Shown: positions 45,646 to 55,103 of the stretch, piece after piece
How the letters are laid out: each line of letters begins with the position of its first letter
How positions within the stretch are numbered: position 1 is the stretch's first letter
Source: a bacterium endosymbiont of Escarpia laminata
GTDB taxonomy: Bacteria; Pseudomonadota; Gammaproteobacteria; Chromatiales; Chromatiaceae
Direction of reading: 5' to 3'
Assembly: GCA_003660235.1 (NCBI GenBank)
Contig: QGON01000070.1
Location: forward strand, 186,001 to 250,000
Length of the DNA stretch: 64,000 nt
Position numbers and translations under genes: made by a program
The notes under the pieces: generated by a model
Told to the model about the DNA's origin: nothing
Database searches by the model: none
The model's input: only the letters and a program-made list of their open reading frames with translations

Positions 45646-47913
45646 ATGAATCGACTGAGTCTCCGACACCCTCGCATCTGGCCGGTTCCCCTCCTGCTGA
45701 TTGCCGCCTCGACCCTGGCAGCCGACAATGACGGCGAGATCCTGCGTATCGACCGGGGTCTGAACTGGGAGTACTGCGATCCTGCCAGCACCCACGAATC
45801 CACGCCCCTGCCCTTGGAAGCGGGTCAACCCGGCAGCACCCAAGTCGAAGCGGATGCCGCAGAGTTGGATCAGCGCAACAACCGCACCCATTTTTTTGGC
45901 CGCGTGCAGGTCAGACAGGACGACCACTATCTTGAAGCCGATCACGTCCATTATCAGCGGGACACCCGGCTGATCGAACTCGACGGCAACATCTATCTTG
46001 AAAAACCGGGACTCCGGGTCAGCGGCAATGAAGGGCAGATGGATCTGGACAACAATAACGGCTGGCTCACGGAGACGGAATTCCGCCTGCCGGAACGCAA
46101 CGCCAGAGGCAGCGCCAGCCGGGTGGATATAGCGTCAAAGACACTCTCCCATTACGATGATGTCTCCTACACCACCTGCCGCCCTGGCGCCAGCGACTGG
46201 AATATCGAGGCCGAGACTCTCGATATCAATATGGACGAGGGCTGGGGCGTGGCGCGCAACGCCAAGTTGCGATTCGGCGGCGTCCCTGTCTTCTATACCC
46301 CCTACTTCAGCTTCCCGGTGGACGACCGGCGCAAATCGGGCTTCCTGCTACCAGCCATAGGTTCATCCAGCCGCGGCGGCGGTGAGTTCTCCATCCCCTA
46401 CTATCTGAACCTGGCGCCGGATTACGACGCAACCATCACCCCCCGCCTGATGAGCAAACGGGGTCTGATGCTGGGGGGCGAGTTCCGCTTTCTCAGCGAA
46501 AACCAGAAAGGCATATTCACCGGTGAGATCCTGCCCAACGATGGAGACGCCGACAACGACCGCCCCTCCACCCGCGGCGCGTTCAATATCCGCCACAACA
46601 GCTGGCTGGCCCCAGGACTGACCACCACCATCGACGCAGGATATGTGAGCGACAAAGAGTATCTGACCGACTTCGGCAAGGGGCTCGCCATCACCAGCAG
46701 CCGACATATCGAACAGCGGGGCGATATCAACTACACCATCGGCGACTGGTCGCTGTTGGGCCGCCTGCAGGATTTTCAGACCGTCGACAAGGATATCGCC
46801 CGCATCGACTACCCCTACAGCCGGCTGCCGCAACTGCTCGCCAGTTATGAGCACGGCCTGGACGAAATGGGCCTCGATCTGTCACTGGAGGCCGAATATG
46901 TCTATTTCGACCACGTCGAGCAGGTACGGGGACACCGGGTCGCCATCTCGCCCTATCTGAGTCTGCCGCTACGGCGCTCATGGGGCCATCTGACGCCCAG
47001 AGTCGGTCTCAACTACGCCAATTATCAGCTCAGTAATACGGACGCGGGGGATAATTCCGCCCCAAGCCGGATGGTGCCGACCCTAAGCCTGGACAGCGGC
47101 CTGATCCTCGAACGGGACAGCAACTGGTTCGGCAGTGCCGCCACCCACACGCTGGAGCCACGTCTCCACTACCTCTACGCCCCTTACGAGGATCAGAGCG
47201 ACACACCAAATTTCGACTCATCGGAGCTCGACTTCACCTTCTCCAGCCTGTTCCGGGACAACCGATTCAGTGGCCGTGACCGCATCGGCGATGCCAATCA
47301 GATCACATTGGCGCTCACCTCACGTTTATTGGAGAGCGATAGCGGCCGGGAACGATTCCGCGCCAGTCTCGGTCAGATACTCTATTTCGAAGATCGCAAG
47401 GTGCAACTCAACGGCACGGACGTTACCGCAACCTCGACCTCGTCGATGGTGGCAGAAATCTCCTCCCGGCTGACCACAAATTGGAGCAGTTCCGCCACCC
47501 TGCGTTGGGATCCGCATCTGGAAGGCGGCCGCATGGACAAAGGCAAGTTCGCACTGCGCTACAATACGTCTGCCGGGCAACTGCTCAATTTTGATTACAA
47601 CTACACCCGCGAGAGCATTGAAGATATCAACATCTCGGCCTATTGGCCCATCGGCCATAAATACACCCTGCTGGGTGTCTGGAAACATTCCATCCTGTTT
47701 GAACGGGACATGAACCAGATCCTGGGAATGGAGTATTCCGCACACTGTTGCTGGAAACTGCGGGCACTGTTACAACGTTATGTCACAGACGCCGATGCGG
47801 AAGCGGACACCAGTTTCATGATACAACTGGAACTCACTGGACTGGGCGCACTGGGTGACAACATTCAGGACACCCTGGAAGAGTCCATTTACGGTTATCA
47901 ATCGGGAAATTAG
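45646..47913 (+). CDS. lptD: LPS-assembly protein LptD
   Basis: This 755-residue outer-membrane protein inserts lipopolysaccharide into the outer leaflet. After a signal peptide (WPVPLLLIAASTLAA) come the OstA jellyroll (~60-220) and a large beta-barrel. The two disulfide pairs of E. coli LptD are conserved in kind: C44 (WEYCDP), C178 (TTCRP) and the late CC in SAHCCWKLR. The ATG at 45646 directly precedes the signal peptide; one 18 codons earlier is less likely. surA follows by 5 bp. Confidence 0.97.
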   Translation: MNRLSLRHPRIWPVPLLLIAASTLAADNDGEILRIDRGLNWEYCDPASTHESTPLPLEAGQPGSTQVEADAAELDQRNNRTHFFGRVQVRQDDHYLEADHVHYQRDTRLIELDGNIYLEKPGLRVSGNEGQMDLDNNNGWLTETEFRLPERNARGSASRVDIASKTLSHYDDVSYTTCRPGASDWNIEAETLDINMDEGWGVARNAKLRFGGVPVFYTPYFSFPVDDRRKSGFLLPAIGSSSRGGGEFSIPYYLNLAPDYDATITPRLMSKRGLMLGGEFRFLSENQKGIFTGEILPNDGDADNDRPSTRGAFNIRHNSWLAPGLTTTIDAGYVSDKEYLTDFGKGLAITSSRHIEQRGDINYTIGDWSLLGRLQDFQTVDKDIARIDYPYSRLPQLLASYEHGLDEMGLDLSLEAEYVYFDHVEQVRGHRVAISPYLSLPLRRSWGHLTPRVGLNYANYQLSNTDAGDNSAPSRMVPTLSLDSGLILERDSNWFGSAATHTLEPRLHYLYAPYEDQSDTPNFDSSELDFTFSSLFRDNRFSGRDRIGDANQITLALTSRLLESDSGRERFRASLGQILYFEDRKVQLNGTDVTATSTSSMVAEISSRLTTNWSSSATLRWDPHLEGGRMDKGKFALRYNTSAGQLLNFDYNYTRESIEDINISAYWPIGHKYTLLGVWKHSILFERDMNQILGMEYSAHCCWKLRALLQRYVTDADAEADTSFMIQLELTGLGALGDNIQDTLEESIYGYQSGN

Positions 47914-47918
47914 ATTTC

Positions 47919-49226
47919 ATGCAGTCATCCCTTAGACCCCTGCAACTGCTGGCTACTCTGCTGTTGCTTTTGAGCACACTGCCACTCAACGCCGCAGTCG
48001 AGGAACTCGACCAAATCGTGGCCGTGGTGAACGAAGACATTATCGCCCGCAGCGAACTCGACAGCAGCACCCGCGAACTCGCCACCCAGCTGCTGGAGAA
48101 AGGCACAGGTTTGCCGGCGCGAAATATCCTGGAGCGGCAGGTGTTGGAGCGCATGATAAGCAAGCGCCTGCAGATGCAGGCGGCAAAGCAACTCGGCGTC
48201 AGCGTGGATGACGCCACCCTGTCGAAAACCATCTCCAACATCGCCAAACGCAACAACATCACCCTGGGAGAACTCAGAGACACCCTTGAGTCGGACGGCA
48301 TCAATTTCACCCTTTTCCGCGAGAAACTGCGCAGAGACATCATCATCAGCCGGCTGAAGCAGAAGGAGGTGATCAATCGCATCGTGGTCACCGACCAGGA
48401 CGTGCGTAACTTTCTCGCCCGCGAAGCGGGGGGGAACCGGCAACGCTCCGCCCTGCATCTGCAGCATATTCTTATCGCCACACCGGAAGGCGCGGCACCA
48501 GAAGATATCCAGGCGGCCAAAAAGCAGGCGGGGGATCTGGTCGTCCAGCTGCGGGAAGGCGCCGATTTCGGCGAGGTGGCTGTGCGGGAATCCGATGGCC
48601 GTCAAGCGCTGGAGGGCGGTGACCTGGGATGGATCGAGGCGGCCCGTATCCCCTCCATCTTCACTCAGGTGGTGGATAGTATGGAGCCGGGAGACATCAG
48701 TGATCCGATACGCAACGCCTCCGGGTTCCACATCGTTAAACTGTTGGAGACAGAAGGTGCCAAGCGCCATCTGATCACCCAGACACACGCCCGCCACATC
48801 CTGGTCAACACCAATGAGATCGTCTCAGATTCCGAGGCTCTCCATAACCTTGAGACCCTGCGAACCCGCCTGGAGAATGGGGAGGACTTCAGCACACTGG
48901 CACGCTCGCATTCCGATGACAAGGCATCCGCCATCAAGGGCGGCGACCTGGGATGGACCAGCTCCGGAGACATGGTGCCGCAATTTGAAAAGCAGATGGA
49001 TACCCTGGAACCCGGTGGGATCAGCCACCCTTTTCAGACTCAATTCGGCTGGCACATCGTGCAGGTGTTGGAGCGCCGCGAACACGACAATACCGAAGAG
49101 ATGATACGCACCAGCGCACGCAAGGCGATCCGCAAACAGAAGGCGGAGGAGGCCACCGACCTCTGGTTGCGCCGTCTGCGCGACGAGGCTTACGTGGAGA
49201 TACATCTGGAGCAGGAACCGGGTTGA
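47919..49226 (+). CDS. surA: Periplasmic chaperone/peptidyl-prolyl isomerase SurA
   Basis: This 435-residue protein has a signal peptide, the SurA N-terminal domain ([19 protein letters not shown]) and two parvulin domains: [18 protein letters not shown] with [13 protein letters not shown], and [20 protein letters not shown] with [13 protein letters not shown]. It delivers outer-membrane proteins, including LptD, to the Bam complex. Its place between lptD and pdxA is the conserved one. The pdxA TTG start overlaps its stop. Confidence 0.97.
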   Translation: MQSSLRPLQLLATLLLLLSTLPLNAAVEELDQIVAVVNEDIIARSELDSSTRELATQLLEKGTGLPARNILERQVLERMISKRLQMQAAKQLGVSVDDATLSKTISNIAKRNNITLGELRDTLESDGINFTLFREKLRRDIIISRLKQKEVINRIVVTDQDVRNFLAREAGGNRQRSALHLQHILIATPEGAAPEDIQAAKKQAGDLVVQLREGADFGEVAVRESDGRQALEGGDLGWIEAARIPSIFTQVVDSMEPGDISDPIRNASGFHIVKLLETEGAKRHLITQTHARHILVNTNEIVSDSEALHNLETLRTRLENGEDFSTLARSHSDDKASAIKGGDLGWTSSGDMVPQFEKQMDTLEPGGISHPFQTQFGWHIVQVLERREHDNTEEMIRTSARKAIRKQKAEEATDLWLRRLRDEAYVEIHLEQEPG

Positions 49227-50200
49227 AGGCGTTACGCATCGCCCTGACCCCTGGCGAACCCGCCGGGGTCGGGCCGGATCTATGCGTGATGTTGGCCCAG
49301 GAGCCGCTGGCAGCCCCGGTGGTCGTCATCGCCGACCCTGGGCTGCTGGAGCGGCGCGCCAAACGACTGGGGCTGCCGCTGACGTTGATCCCGCATGATG
49401 CCCCGGAAGCGGAAGCCGGCTGTCTCCGGGTGTTGCCGGTTCCACTCGCTGCCGCAGAGCAGTGCGGCAGGCTCAATCCGGCCAACGCCGAATATGTCCT
49501 CGACACCCTGCGCCTGGCAACCGAAGGATGCCTGAACGGCAACTTCGATGCGCTGGTTACCGGCCCGGTGCATAAAGGCGTTATCAACGATGCCGGACAC
49601 ACCTTCACCGGGCATACCGAGTTTCTCGCTGAACTCACCCAGGCACACCCGGTGATGATGCTTGTGACCAAAGGCCTGCGGGTGGCTCTCGTCACCACCC
49701 ACCTGCCACTGAGCGAGGTCAGCCGCCAGATCACATCCCAACGGCTCGAACGGGTCATTTCTATTCTGCATAGCGACCTGCGCCGGTACTTTGGTCTGAC
49801 AGATCCCCGCATACTCGTCTGCGGCCTCAATCCCCACGCCGGGGAGGGCGGCCATCTTGGGCGGGAGGAGATAGAGATCATCGAGCCGACCCTCGATCGG
49901 CTGCGGCAGAGGGGCATAAACCTCACCGGCCCACTGCCTGCCGACACCCTCTTCACTGCCAACTATCTGCAACAGGCTGATGCTGTGCTTGCCATGTATC
50001 ACGACCAGGGTCTGCCGGTGCTCAAACACCTGGGGTTCGGCAGAGCGGTCAACATCACACTGGGTCTGCCCATCATCCGCACCTCCGTGGATCACGGCAC
50101 CGCTCTCGATCTGGCGGGAAGCGGTCAGGCGGGGATCGGTAGTCTGCATGCGGCCATCTCCATGACCACAGAGATGCTTAAGGCAAAGCGCAGGGTGTAA
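49223..50200 (+). CDS. pdxA: 4-hydroxythreonine-4-phosphate dehydrogenase
   Basis: This 325-residue enzyme of pyridoxal phosphate synthesis has [14 protein letters not shown], the metal/substrate His segments [25 protein letters not shown] and [15 protein letters not shown], and [19 protein letters not shown]. The TTG start at 49223 overlaps the surA stop (TTGA). In E. coli ksgA follows pdxA; here a dehydrogenase lies on the opposite strand instead. Confidence 0.97.
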   Translation: MKALRIALTPGEPAGVGPDLCVMLAQEPLAAPVVVIADPGLLERRAKRLGLPLTLIPHDAPEAEAGCLRVLPVPLAAAEQCGRLNPANAEYVLDTLRLATEGCLNGNFDALVTGPVHKGVINDAGHTFTGHTEFLAELTQAHPVMMLVTKGLRVALVTTHLPLSEVSRQITSQRLERVISILHSDLRRYFGLTDPRILVCGLNPHAGEGGHLGREEIEIIEPTLDRLRQRGINLTGPLPADTLFTANYLQQADAVLAMYHDQGLPVLKHLGFGRAVNITLGLPIIRTSVDHGTALDLAGSGQAGIGSLHAAISMTTEMLKAKRRV

Positions 50201-50228
50201 TTACTTGTGATTCCGGCGTAGGGAGGGA

Positions 50229-51170
50229 TTATCCCGGCTGCAGGATCTTTGCCTTCACCTGCATTGCCACTTCCAGCGCCTTTTGGCCCACTTTCCCGTC
50301 CACCAGCGGCGCCTCGCCACTGTTGATGCAATCGATAAAGGCCTGCAACTCGGTGTCCAGCGGCTTCACCGGCTCCACCTGCAGACGCTCGGAGACAATC
50401 TCAGGCCACTCCTCACCAGGCTGTGGCCGTGGATAGGCGGTATCAATGGTCTGCGCGATGAAGTCTAGAGATTCGTAGCGGTTCTCCTCGAACACCCGGA
50501 TACGGCGCGTCGTCTTATCCGAAACCCTGCTGGCGATGATGTTGGCGACGGTGCCGTTGGCAAACTCAAGCCGGGCGTTGGCTATATCCACATGGGATGT
50601 CAGTACCGGGGTGCCGACTGCGGCAATGGAGGTGATCTCCGACTCCACCAGCGAGAGGATGATGTCGATATCGTGAATCATCAGATCTGAGACCACATCG
50701 ACATCGGTCGCGCGGGCAACGAACTCACCCATGCGGTGGGCCTCGATGAAACGGGGGTTCTTGATCCGCTCCGCAAGCTTCATGACCCCTGCATTGAAAC
50801 GCTCCAGATGACCGATCTGCAGCACTGATCCGGAAGCCTTCGCCAACGCCACGATCGCCTCCCCCGCCTCGACAGTGGAAGCTATCGGCTTCTCCAGCAA
50901 CATGTGGATGCCTTTTTCAAGGAAGGGACGGGGGACGTCCAGGTGCAGGGAGGTGGGAACCACGATGCTGACCGCATCGACCTTGTCCAGCAGCTCGTGA
51001 AAGTCGGTATAGGCGGCACATCCGGCCTCTTGCGCCACCCGGTCAGTCGTCTCCTGATCGGTATCCACCACACCGACCAGTTCCACGTCACTCATTCTGG
51101 AGTAGATAAGGGCATGAAAACGCCCAAGATAACCCACCCCAACTACGCCAACACGCCTCTTTTCCGCCAT
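50229..51170 (-). CDS. Gfo/Idh/MocA-family oxidoreductase (GnnA-like)
   Basis: This 313-residue NAD(P)-dependent dehydrogenase has the Rossmann motif VGVVGVGYLGRFHALIY, the signature HMLLEKPIAST and LQIGHLERFNAGV plus VVSDLMIHDIDIILSLV. The last two phrases resemble homologues found in lpx clusters, including GnnA, which oxidises UDP-GlcNAc at C3 for amide-linked lipid A. No aminotransferase (GnnB) is adjacent, so this specific role is a guess. It lies convergent to pdxA. Confidence 0.85.
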   Translation of the reverse strand: MAEKRRVGVVGVGYLGRFHALIYSRMSDVELVGVVDTDQETTDRVAQEAGCAAYTDFHELLDKVDAVSIVVPTSLHLDVPRPFLEKGIHMLLEKPIASTVEAGEAIVALAKASGSVLQIGHLERFNAGVMKLAERIKNPRFIEAHRMGEFVARATDVDVVSDLMIHDIDIILSLVESEITSIAAVGTPVLTSHVDIANARLEFANGTVANIIASRVSDKTTRRIRVFEENRYESLDFIAQTIDTAYPRPQPGEEWPEIVSERLQVEPVKPLDTELQAFIDCINSGEAPLVDGKVGQKALEVAMQVKAKILQPG

Positions 51171-51241
51171 CGTCTGTAACCCTGTTTTTCAAACAGGCGG
51201 CAATCTACCACATCAGAGAGAAAACTTGTCAGAAAACGGGG

Positions 51242-51406
51242 TTATCCCCGATTCAGGTTAAACCCAGACGCCACCGGCGTAGCCGAGATCTCCGGCGTAT
51301 CCGCCGAGCGCATCTGTTGAGAGACGCTTAAGGTAACCCCGAGCAGGACCAACATGACCAGCACGAAGAAGAAATCGGGTTTTCGATGATGATGTTGTAA
51401 TTGCAT
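51242..51406 (-). CDS. Small single-pass membrane peptide, unknown function
   Basis: This 54-residue peptide has a His-rich, basic start (QLQHHHRKPD), one helix (FFFVLVMLVLLGVTLSVSQ) and a polar tail. A good AGGAG site sits seven bases before the ATG at 51406; the upstream in-frame ATG would include it. I do not recognise it. It lies between the Gfo/Idh and ankyrin genes. Confidence 0.55.
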   Translation of the reverse strand: MQLQHHHRKPDFFFVLVMLVLLGVTLSVSQQMRSADTPEISATPVASGFNLNRG

Positions 51407-51581
51407 GACGAACTCCTGAAACACCATTTGCCTTGACCGAAGCATGGTTCAGTCTGTAGACAGCCGCTTTGAAACCGGTCACATTCACTATAAGAAGGGC
51501 GACAGTCGTTGTTTAAAGTGTGAAGTAAAAACAGTCGGTTATGGTTCCAGTTCACACTCCTGGAAGTCATAAGGGGTCCGA

Positions 51582-52052
51582 CTATTTCTTTTCATCCCCC
51601 CCTTCAGTTATCTCAACGGCGCCAGCCGCAGTGAGCATCTTCACCATCCTCACATGCCCTCCCCTACCGGCAAGACTCAAGGCGGTATTTCCGCCCTGGT
51701 CCTTGGCATTCACATCCGATCCCGCCTGGATCAGCAGGGTAACCACCTTGGGGTGATTGAAGGAGGCCGCCTGCATCAGTGCGGTGGCTCCCTTTGCGTC
51801 AACGAGATCGACATCCGCCCCCGCGCTCACGAGTGCGCGAACGCTGTGCAGGTTCCCGTTGAACGCTGCCAGCAGCAGGGCTGGACGCCCAGCCGCATTT
51901 TTGCTGTCGGCATCTGCGCCCTGCGCCAGCAGGTCACGCAGCGTCTCCACCCGGCCGCTCATCGCAGCTGCCACCAGTTCCTGGGCCTGATCCGCCGCAA
52001 AAGCCGGGGAGATCAGCAGAAAGAACAGGGCAAAAAAAGTCGTTTTGCGCAT
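51582..52052 (-). CDS. Secreted ankyrin-repeat protein
   Basis: This ~156-residue protein has a signal peptide (TFFALFFLLISPAFAADQ) and four ankyrin repeats, for example GRPALLLAAFNGNLHSVRAL and GNTALSLAGRGGHVRMVKML. Periplasmic ankyrin proteins of this size are often protein-binding or catalase-protecting (AnkB-like). The start at 52052 (RKTTFF) fits a standard signal peptide; an ATG four codons earlier is possible. Partner is unknown. Confidence 0.82.
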   Translation of the reverse strand: MRKTTFFALFFLLISPAFAADQAQELVAAAMSGRVETLRDLLAQGADADSKNAAGRPALLLAAFNGNLHSVRALVSAGADVDLVDAKGATALMQAASFNHPKVVTLLIQAGSDVNAKDQGGNTALSLAGRGGHVRMVKMLTAAGAVEITEGGDEKK

Positions 52053-52152
52053 CACAAACACCATCTAATCCATTTATAATAGGTGATCGGCCAGACGCCA
52101 AAAAACTTGATTCCACTGCTCACTGGCAGAATTTTCCGCCTTTGCGCCCTAG

Positions 52153-52554
52153 ATGAAACCGGCAGAATTGATGACCCAAAAGAATCCGCACCAGATCGGC
52201 ATCCAGGTCGAGACAGAGTATGTCGAGTCCCAATCCACCCCCAAGACAAACCGCTATGTCTTCTCCTACACCATCACCATTCGTAACAATGGCACCGAGG
52301 CGGCACGCCTGCTGAACCGGCACTGGGTCATCAGTGACGCCAACGGCAAGGTGCAGGAGGTGCGCGGCGAAGGGGTGGTGGGTGAACAGCCCCGCCTCGG
52401 TCCCGGCGAGTCTTTCCGCTACACTAGCGGCACCATACTCGAAACTCCGGCAGGCAGCATGCAGGGCAGCTATGACATGGTGGATAGTCAGGGCAACCAC
52501 TTCGATGCGACCATCCCCCCTTTTTCTCTGGCCAGACCGGGCAGTCTGCACTAG
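52153..52554 (+). CDS. apaG: ApaG protein
   Basis: This 133-residue protein matches ApaG: VETEYVESQSTPKTNRYVFSYTITIRNNG (quoted part RYVFSYTITIRNNG), LLNRHWVISDANGKVQEVRG and the GPGESFRYTSGTILETPAG loop. It has a fibronectin-type beta fold of uncertain function, linked to Co2+ and Mg2+ handling. A second ATG at 52171 is possible. In E. coli the order is ksgA-apaG-apaH; here a DUF2238 gene separates apaG from apaH. Confidence 0.95.
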   Translation: MKPAELMTQKNPHQIGIQVETEYVESQSTPKTNRYVFSYTITIRNNGTEAARLLNRHWVISDANGKVQEVRGEGVVGEQPRLGPGESFRYTSGTILETPAGSMQGSYDMVDSQGNHFDATIPPFSLARPGSLH

Positions 52555-52578
52555 AACCCCTGTTGGCTCCGGTCCCTT

Positions 52579-53211
52579 ATGAGAACATCTTTTCAAAACG
52601 AACCCCTGGTGTTGGGAGCAGGCATTCTGCTGATCCTTATCCTCAGTGGCCTTGACCCAGTTGCAGACCGCCTGACCTGGCTGCTGGAAACGGTGCCGGT
52701 GATGATCGGACTGGTGCTGCTGACGATGACCTGGCAACGCTTTCCCCTCACTCCCCTGCTCTATCGCCTGCTTGCGCTGCACGCCGTTATTCTCATGATC
52801 GGTGGTTACTACACCTACGCAGAGGTTCCGCTTTTCAACACGCTGCGCGATAGCCTCGATCTCTCCCGCAACCACTATGATCGCATCGGCCACTTGGCGC
52901 AGGGGTTTATTCCCGCCATCCTGGCCAGAGAGATCCTGCTGCGCCGCTCGCCGCTACAAGCTGGCCGCTGGCTCGCCTTTATGGTGATCAGCATCTGCCT
53001 CGCCTTCAGTGCATTTTATGAACTGATCGAATGGTGGGTTGCGTTGGCAAGCGGTGAGGCGGCGGAGGCATTTCTCGGCACCCAGGGCGACCCATGGGAT
53101 ACCCAGACAGATATGTTTCTGGCGCTGATCGGCGCTATCATGGCGCTACTGATGTTGCAGCGGACTCACGACCGGGCGATGGCAAATCTTCTTAGCGTTA
53201 ACAAGCAGTAG
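52579..53211 (+). CDS. DUF2238/YjdF-family membrane protein
   Basis: This 210-residue protein has about six membrane helices and the DUF2238 signature NHYDRIGHLAQGFIPAILAREILLR (quoted part HYDRIGHLAQGF), plus AFSAFYELIEWWVALASGE and GTQGDPWDTQTDMFLALIGA. These His/Glu/Asp residues on helix ends suggest metal or proton binding. Function is unknown; it is common in proteobacteria. It lies 24 bp after apaG. Confidence 0.9.
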   Translation: MRTSFQNEPLVLGAGILLILILSGLDPVADRLTWLLETVPVMIGLVLLTMTWQRFPLTPLLYRLLALHAVILMIGGYYTYAEVPLFNTLRDSLDLSRNHYDRIGHLAQGFIPAILAREILLRRSPLQAGRWLAFMVISICLAFSAFYELIEWWVALASGEAAEAFLGTQGDPWDTQTDMFLALIGAIMALLMLQRTHDRAMANLLSVNKQ

Positions 53212-53228
53212 TAATGGAGGCATCCTAA

Positions 53229-54068
53229 TTGGCCGTCTACGCCATTGGCGACATACAGGGTTGTTACGATGAACTGCAGCGCCTGCTGGAGTTCATCAAA
53301 TTCGATCCATCTAAGGACAAACTCTGGCTGGCGGGAGACATCGTCAATCGCGGCCCAAAATCCCTGGAGGTCATGCGGTTCGTCAAATCCCTCGGCAAAC
53401 AGGCCATCACCGTGTTGGGCAACCACGACCTGCACCTGCTGGCACTCTCCCAGGGTAATCGACGTCACTCCAAACACGGTACCCTCGACAAGATCCTGCA
53501 GGCTCCCGACCGCGATGAACTGCTTCACTGGCTGCGACACCGGCCGGTGATGCACCATAGCCGCAAACAGGACTTCAGCATGGTCCACGCCGGACTGCCA
53601 CCACAGTGGGACATCCCTACGGCCCTGGCCCGGGCCAGGGAGTTGGAAGCGGTAATACGTGGCCCGAATTTCCACAAATTCTGCCGGCAGATGTACGGCA
53701 ATGAACCAGACCTCTGGTCCACTAACCTGACCGGCATGGCGCGGCTCCGTTTCATCACCAACTGCTTCACCCGTCTGCGCTTCTGCACCCCCGGCGGCAG
53801 GCTCGCCCTGCAGGAGAAGGGTTCTCCCGACTCCCAGCATGGTAAGCTTTTGCCCTGGTATGAGATGCCGAAGCGGGCAAGCCGAAACGACCGAATCCTT
53901 TTTGGCCACTGGTCGACGTTAGGCTACCATGAGGCGCACCAGATCTGGTCTCTGGACACCGGTTGCCTCTGGGGCGGAGCACTGACCGCACTGCGCCTAC
54001 GCAAAAAGAAAGCGCCCAAACCCATCCACCTGCCATGCCCCGGCGCCCTAAAACCCGGCAAAAAATGA
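53229..54068 (+). CDS. apaH: Bis(5'-nucleosyl)-tetraphosphatase, symmetrical
   Basis: This 279-residue metallophosphatase splits Ap4A into two ADP. Motifs: YAIGDIQGCYDELQ, LAGDIVNRGPKSLEV, VLGNHDLHLLALSQG and FGHWSTLG. The TTG at 53229 is the start, with GGAGG upstream, giving the standard N-terminus MAVYAIGD. Besides clearing the alarmone it can decap Np4-RNA in E. coli. Confidence 0.96.
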   Translation: MAVYAIGDIQGCYDELQRLLEFIKFDPSKDKLWLAGDIVNRGPKSLEVMRFVKSLGKQAITVLGNHDLHLLALSQGNRRHSKHGTLDKILQAPDRDELLHWLRHRPVMHHSRKQDFSMVHAGLPPQWDIPTALARARELEAVIRGPNFHKFCRQMYGNEPDLWSTNLTGMARLRFITNCFTRLRFCTPGGRLALQEKGSPDSQHGKLLPWYEMPKRASRNDRILFGHWSTLGYHEAHQIWSLDTGCLWGGALTALRLRKKKAPKPIHLPCPGALKPGKK

Positions 54069-54129
54069 GCAGTACCGCAATGCTTGCCTGTCCTGACACC
54101 CTGTTTGAAACACCTCGGGAGAAACCACC

Positions 54130-54882
54130 ATGAAAGCCCACGAAATCGACTACAAAATCATCGGCCACGACATGCAGCTGGTGGAGATTGAACTCGACCC
54201 CGAAGAGACAGTCATTGCCGAGGCTGGCGCCATGACCTACATGGAGCAGCAGATCAGCTTCGAAACCAAGATGGGTGATGGCTCCGATCCTGATCAGGGC
54301 ATCTTCGGCAAGATGTTCAGCGCGGGTAAGCGCATGATCACCGGCGAGTCCGTCTTTATCACCCACTTCACCAACACCGGCAGCTCGGGTAAACAGTGCG
54401 TCGCTTTTGCAGCGCCCTATCCCGGCACCGTCATGCCTCTCGACCTGTCTCAACTCGGGGGACACATTATCTGTCAGAAAGATGCCTTTCTCTGCGCCGC
54501 ATTGGGCACAAAACTGGGGATCACCTTCAACAAGAAACTGGGCACCGGACTGTTTGGCGGCGAGGGCTTCATCCTGCAGAAACTGGAGGGGGACGGCCTC
54601 GCCTTCATCCAGGCCGGGGGCACGGTTGTGGAAAAGAGGCTCAACGGCGAGACCCTGCGCATCGACACCGGCTGCCTGGTGGGCTTCACCGACGGCATCG
54701 ACTACAGCATCGAGATGTCCGGCGGACTCAAGTCGATGGTCTTTGGCGGGGAGGGGATATTTCTCGCCACCCTCACCGGTACCGGCACCGTCTGGATCCA
54801 GAGCCTACCCTTCTCCCGTATGGCAGACCGGATCCTGAAACACGCCCCACAAGGTGGTGGCAAGGAGCAGGGAGAGGATTAG
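54130..54882 (+). CDS. AIM24/TIGR00266 family protein
   Basis: This 250-residue beta-sandwich protein matches the AIM24 family by [49 protein letters not shown] and [17 protein letters not shown]. Bacterial members are cytoplasmic and of uncertain role; yeast Aim24 is mitochondrial. It may be the end of the apaG-apaH transcript, following apaH by 61 bp. The next gene has its own promoter. Confidence 0.9.
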   Translation: MKAHEIDYKIIGHDMQLVEIELDPEETVIAEAGAMTYMEQQISFETKMGDGSDPDQGIFGKMFSAGKRMITGESVFITHFTNTGSSGKQCVAFAAPYPGTVMPLDLSQLGGHIICQKDAFLCAALGTKLGITFNKKLGTGLFGGEGFILQKLEGDGLAFIQAGGTVVEKRLNGETLRIDTGCLVGFTDGIDYSIEMSGGLKSMVFGGEGIFLATLTGTGTVWIQSLPFSRMADRILKHAPQGGGKEQGED

Positions 54883-54971
54883 CGCCCCCTTACTCGGCAA
54901 CCCAATTTCACGCCGGGAATCTCATGCCCCCCAAGAGAGCGTCAGATCACTTCAGGCATTTTCTATAGTGT

Positions 54972-55013
54972 TTGATGTCAATCAAGTAAAACCACACGAA
55001 TTATAAGTATAAT
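54972..55013 (+). promoter_or_regulatory. Class II FNR/DNR-dependent promoter
   Basis: TTGATGTCAATCAA (54972-54985) is a perfect match to the FNR/DNR consensus TTGAT-N4-ATCAA. A perfect -10 box TATAAT lies at 55008-55013. With a start near 55020 the site is centred at -41.5, the exact class II activation position, and no -35 box is needed. It should activate the following octahaem cytochrome gene when oxygen is low or NO is present. Confidence 0.88.
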
Positions 55014-55103
55014 GCAACCGTTATTTGACACCTGTGTAAGACGCAAGAGATTCACCCATTATTTTCCATCTCTAACGAACCGTGATCGGGAAGGGGTATA
55101 GTC

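Noticed and set aside
44333-45649. Open frame antisense to the efflux adaptor
   Set aside because: Gln/Arg-rich shadow of a well-supported gene.
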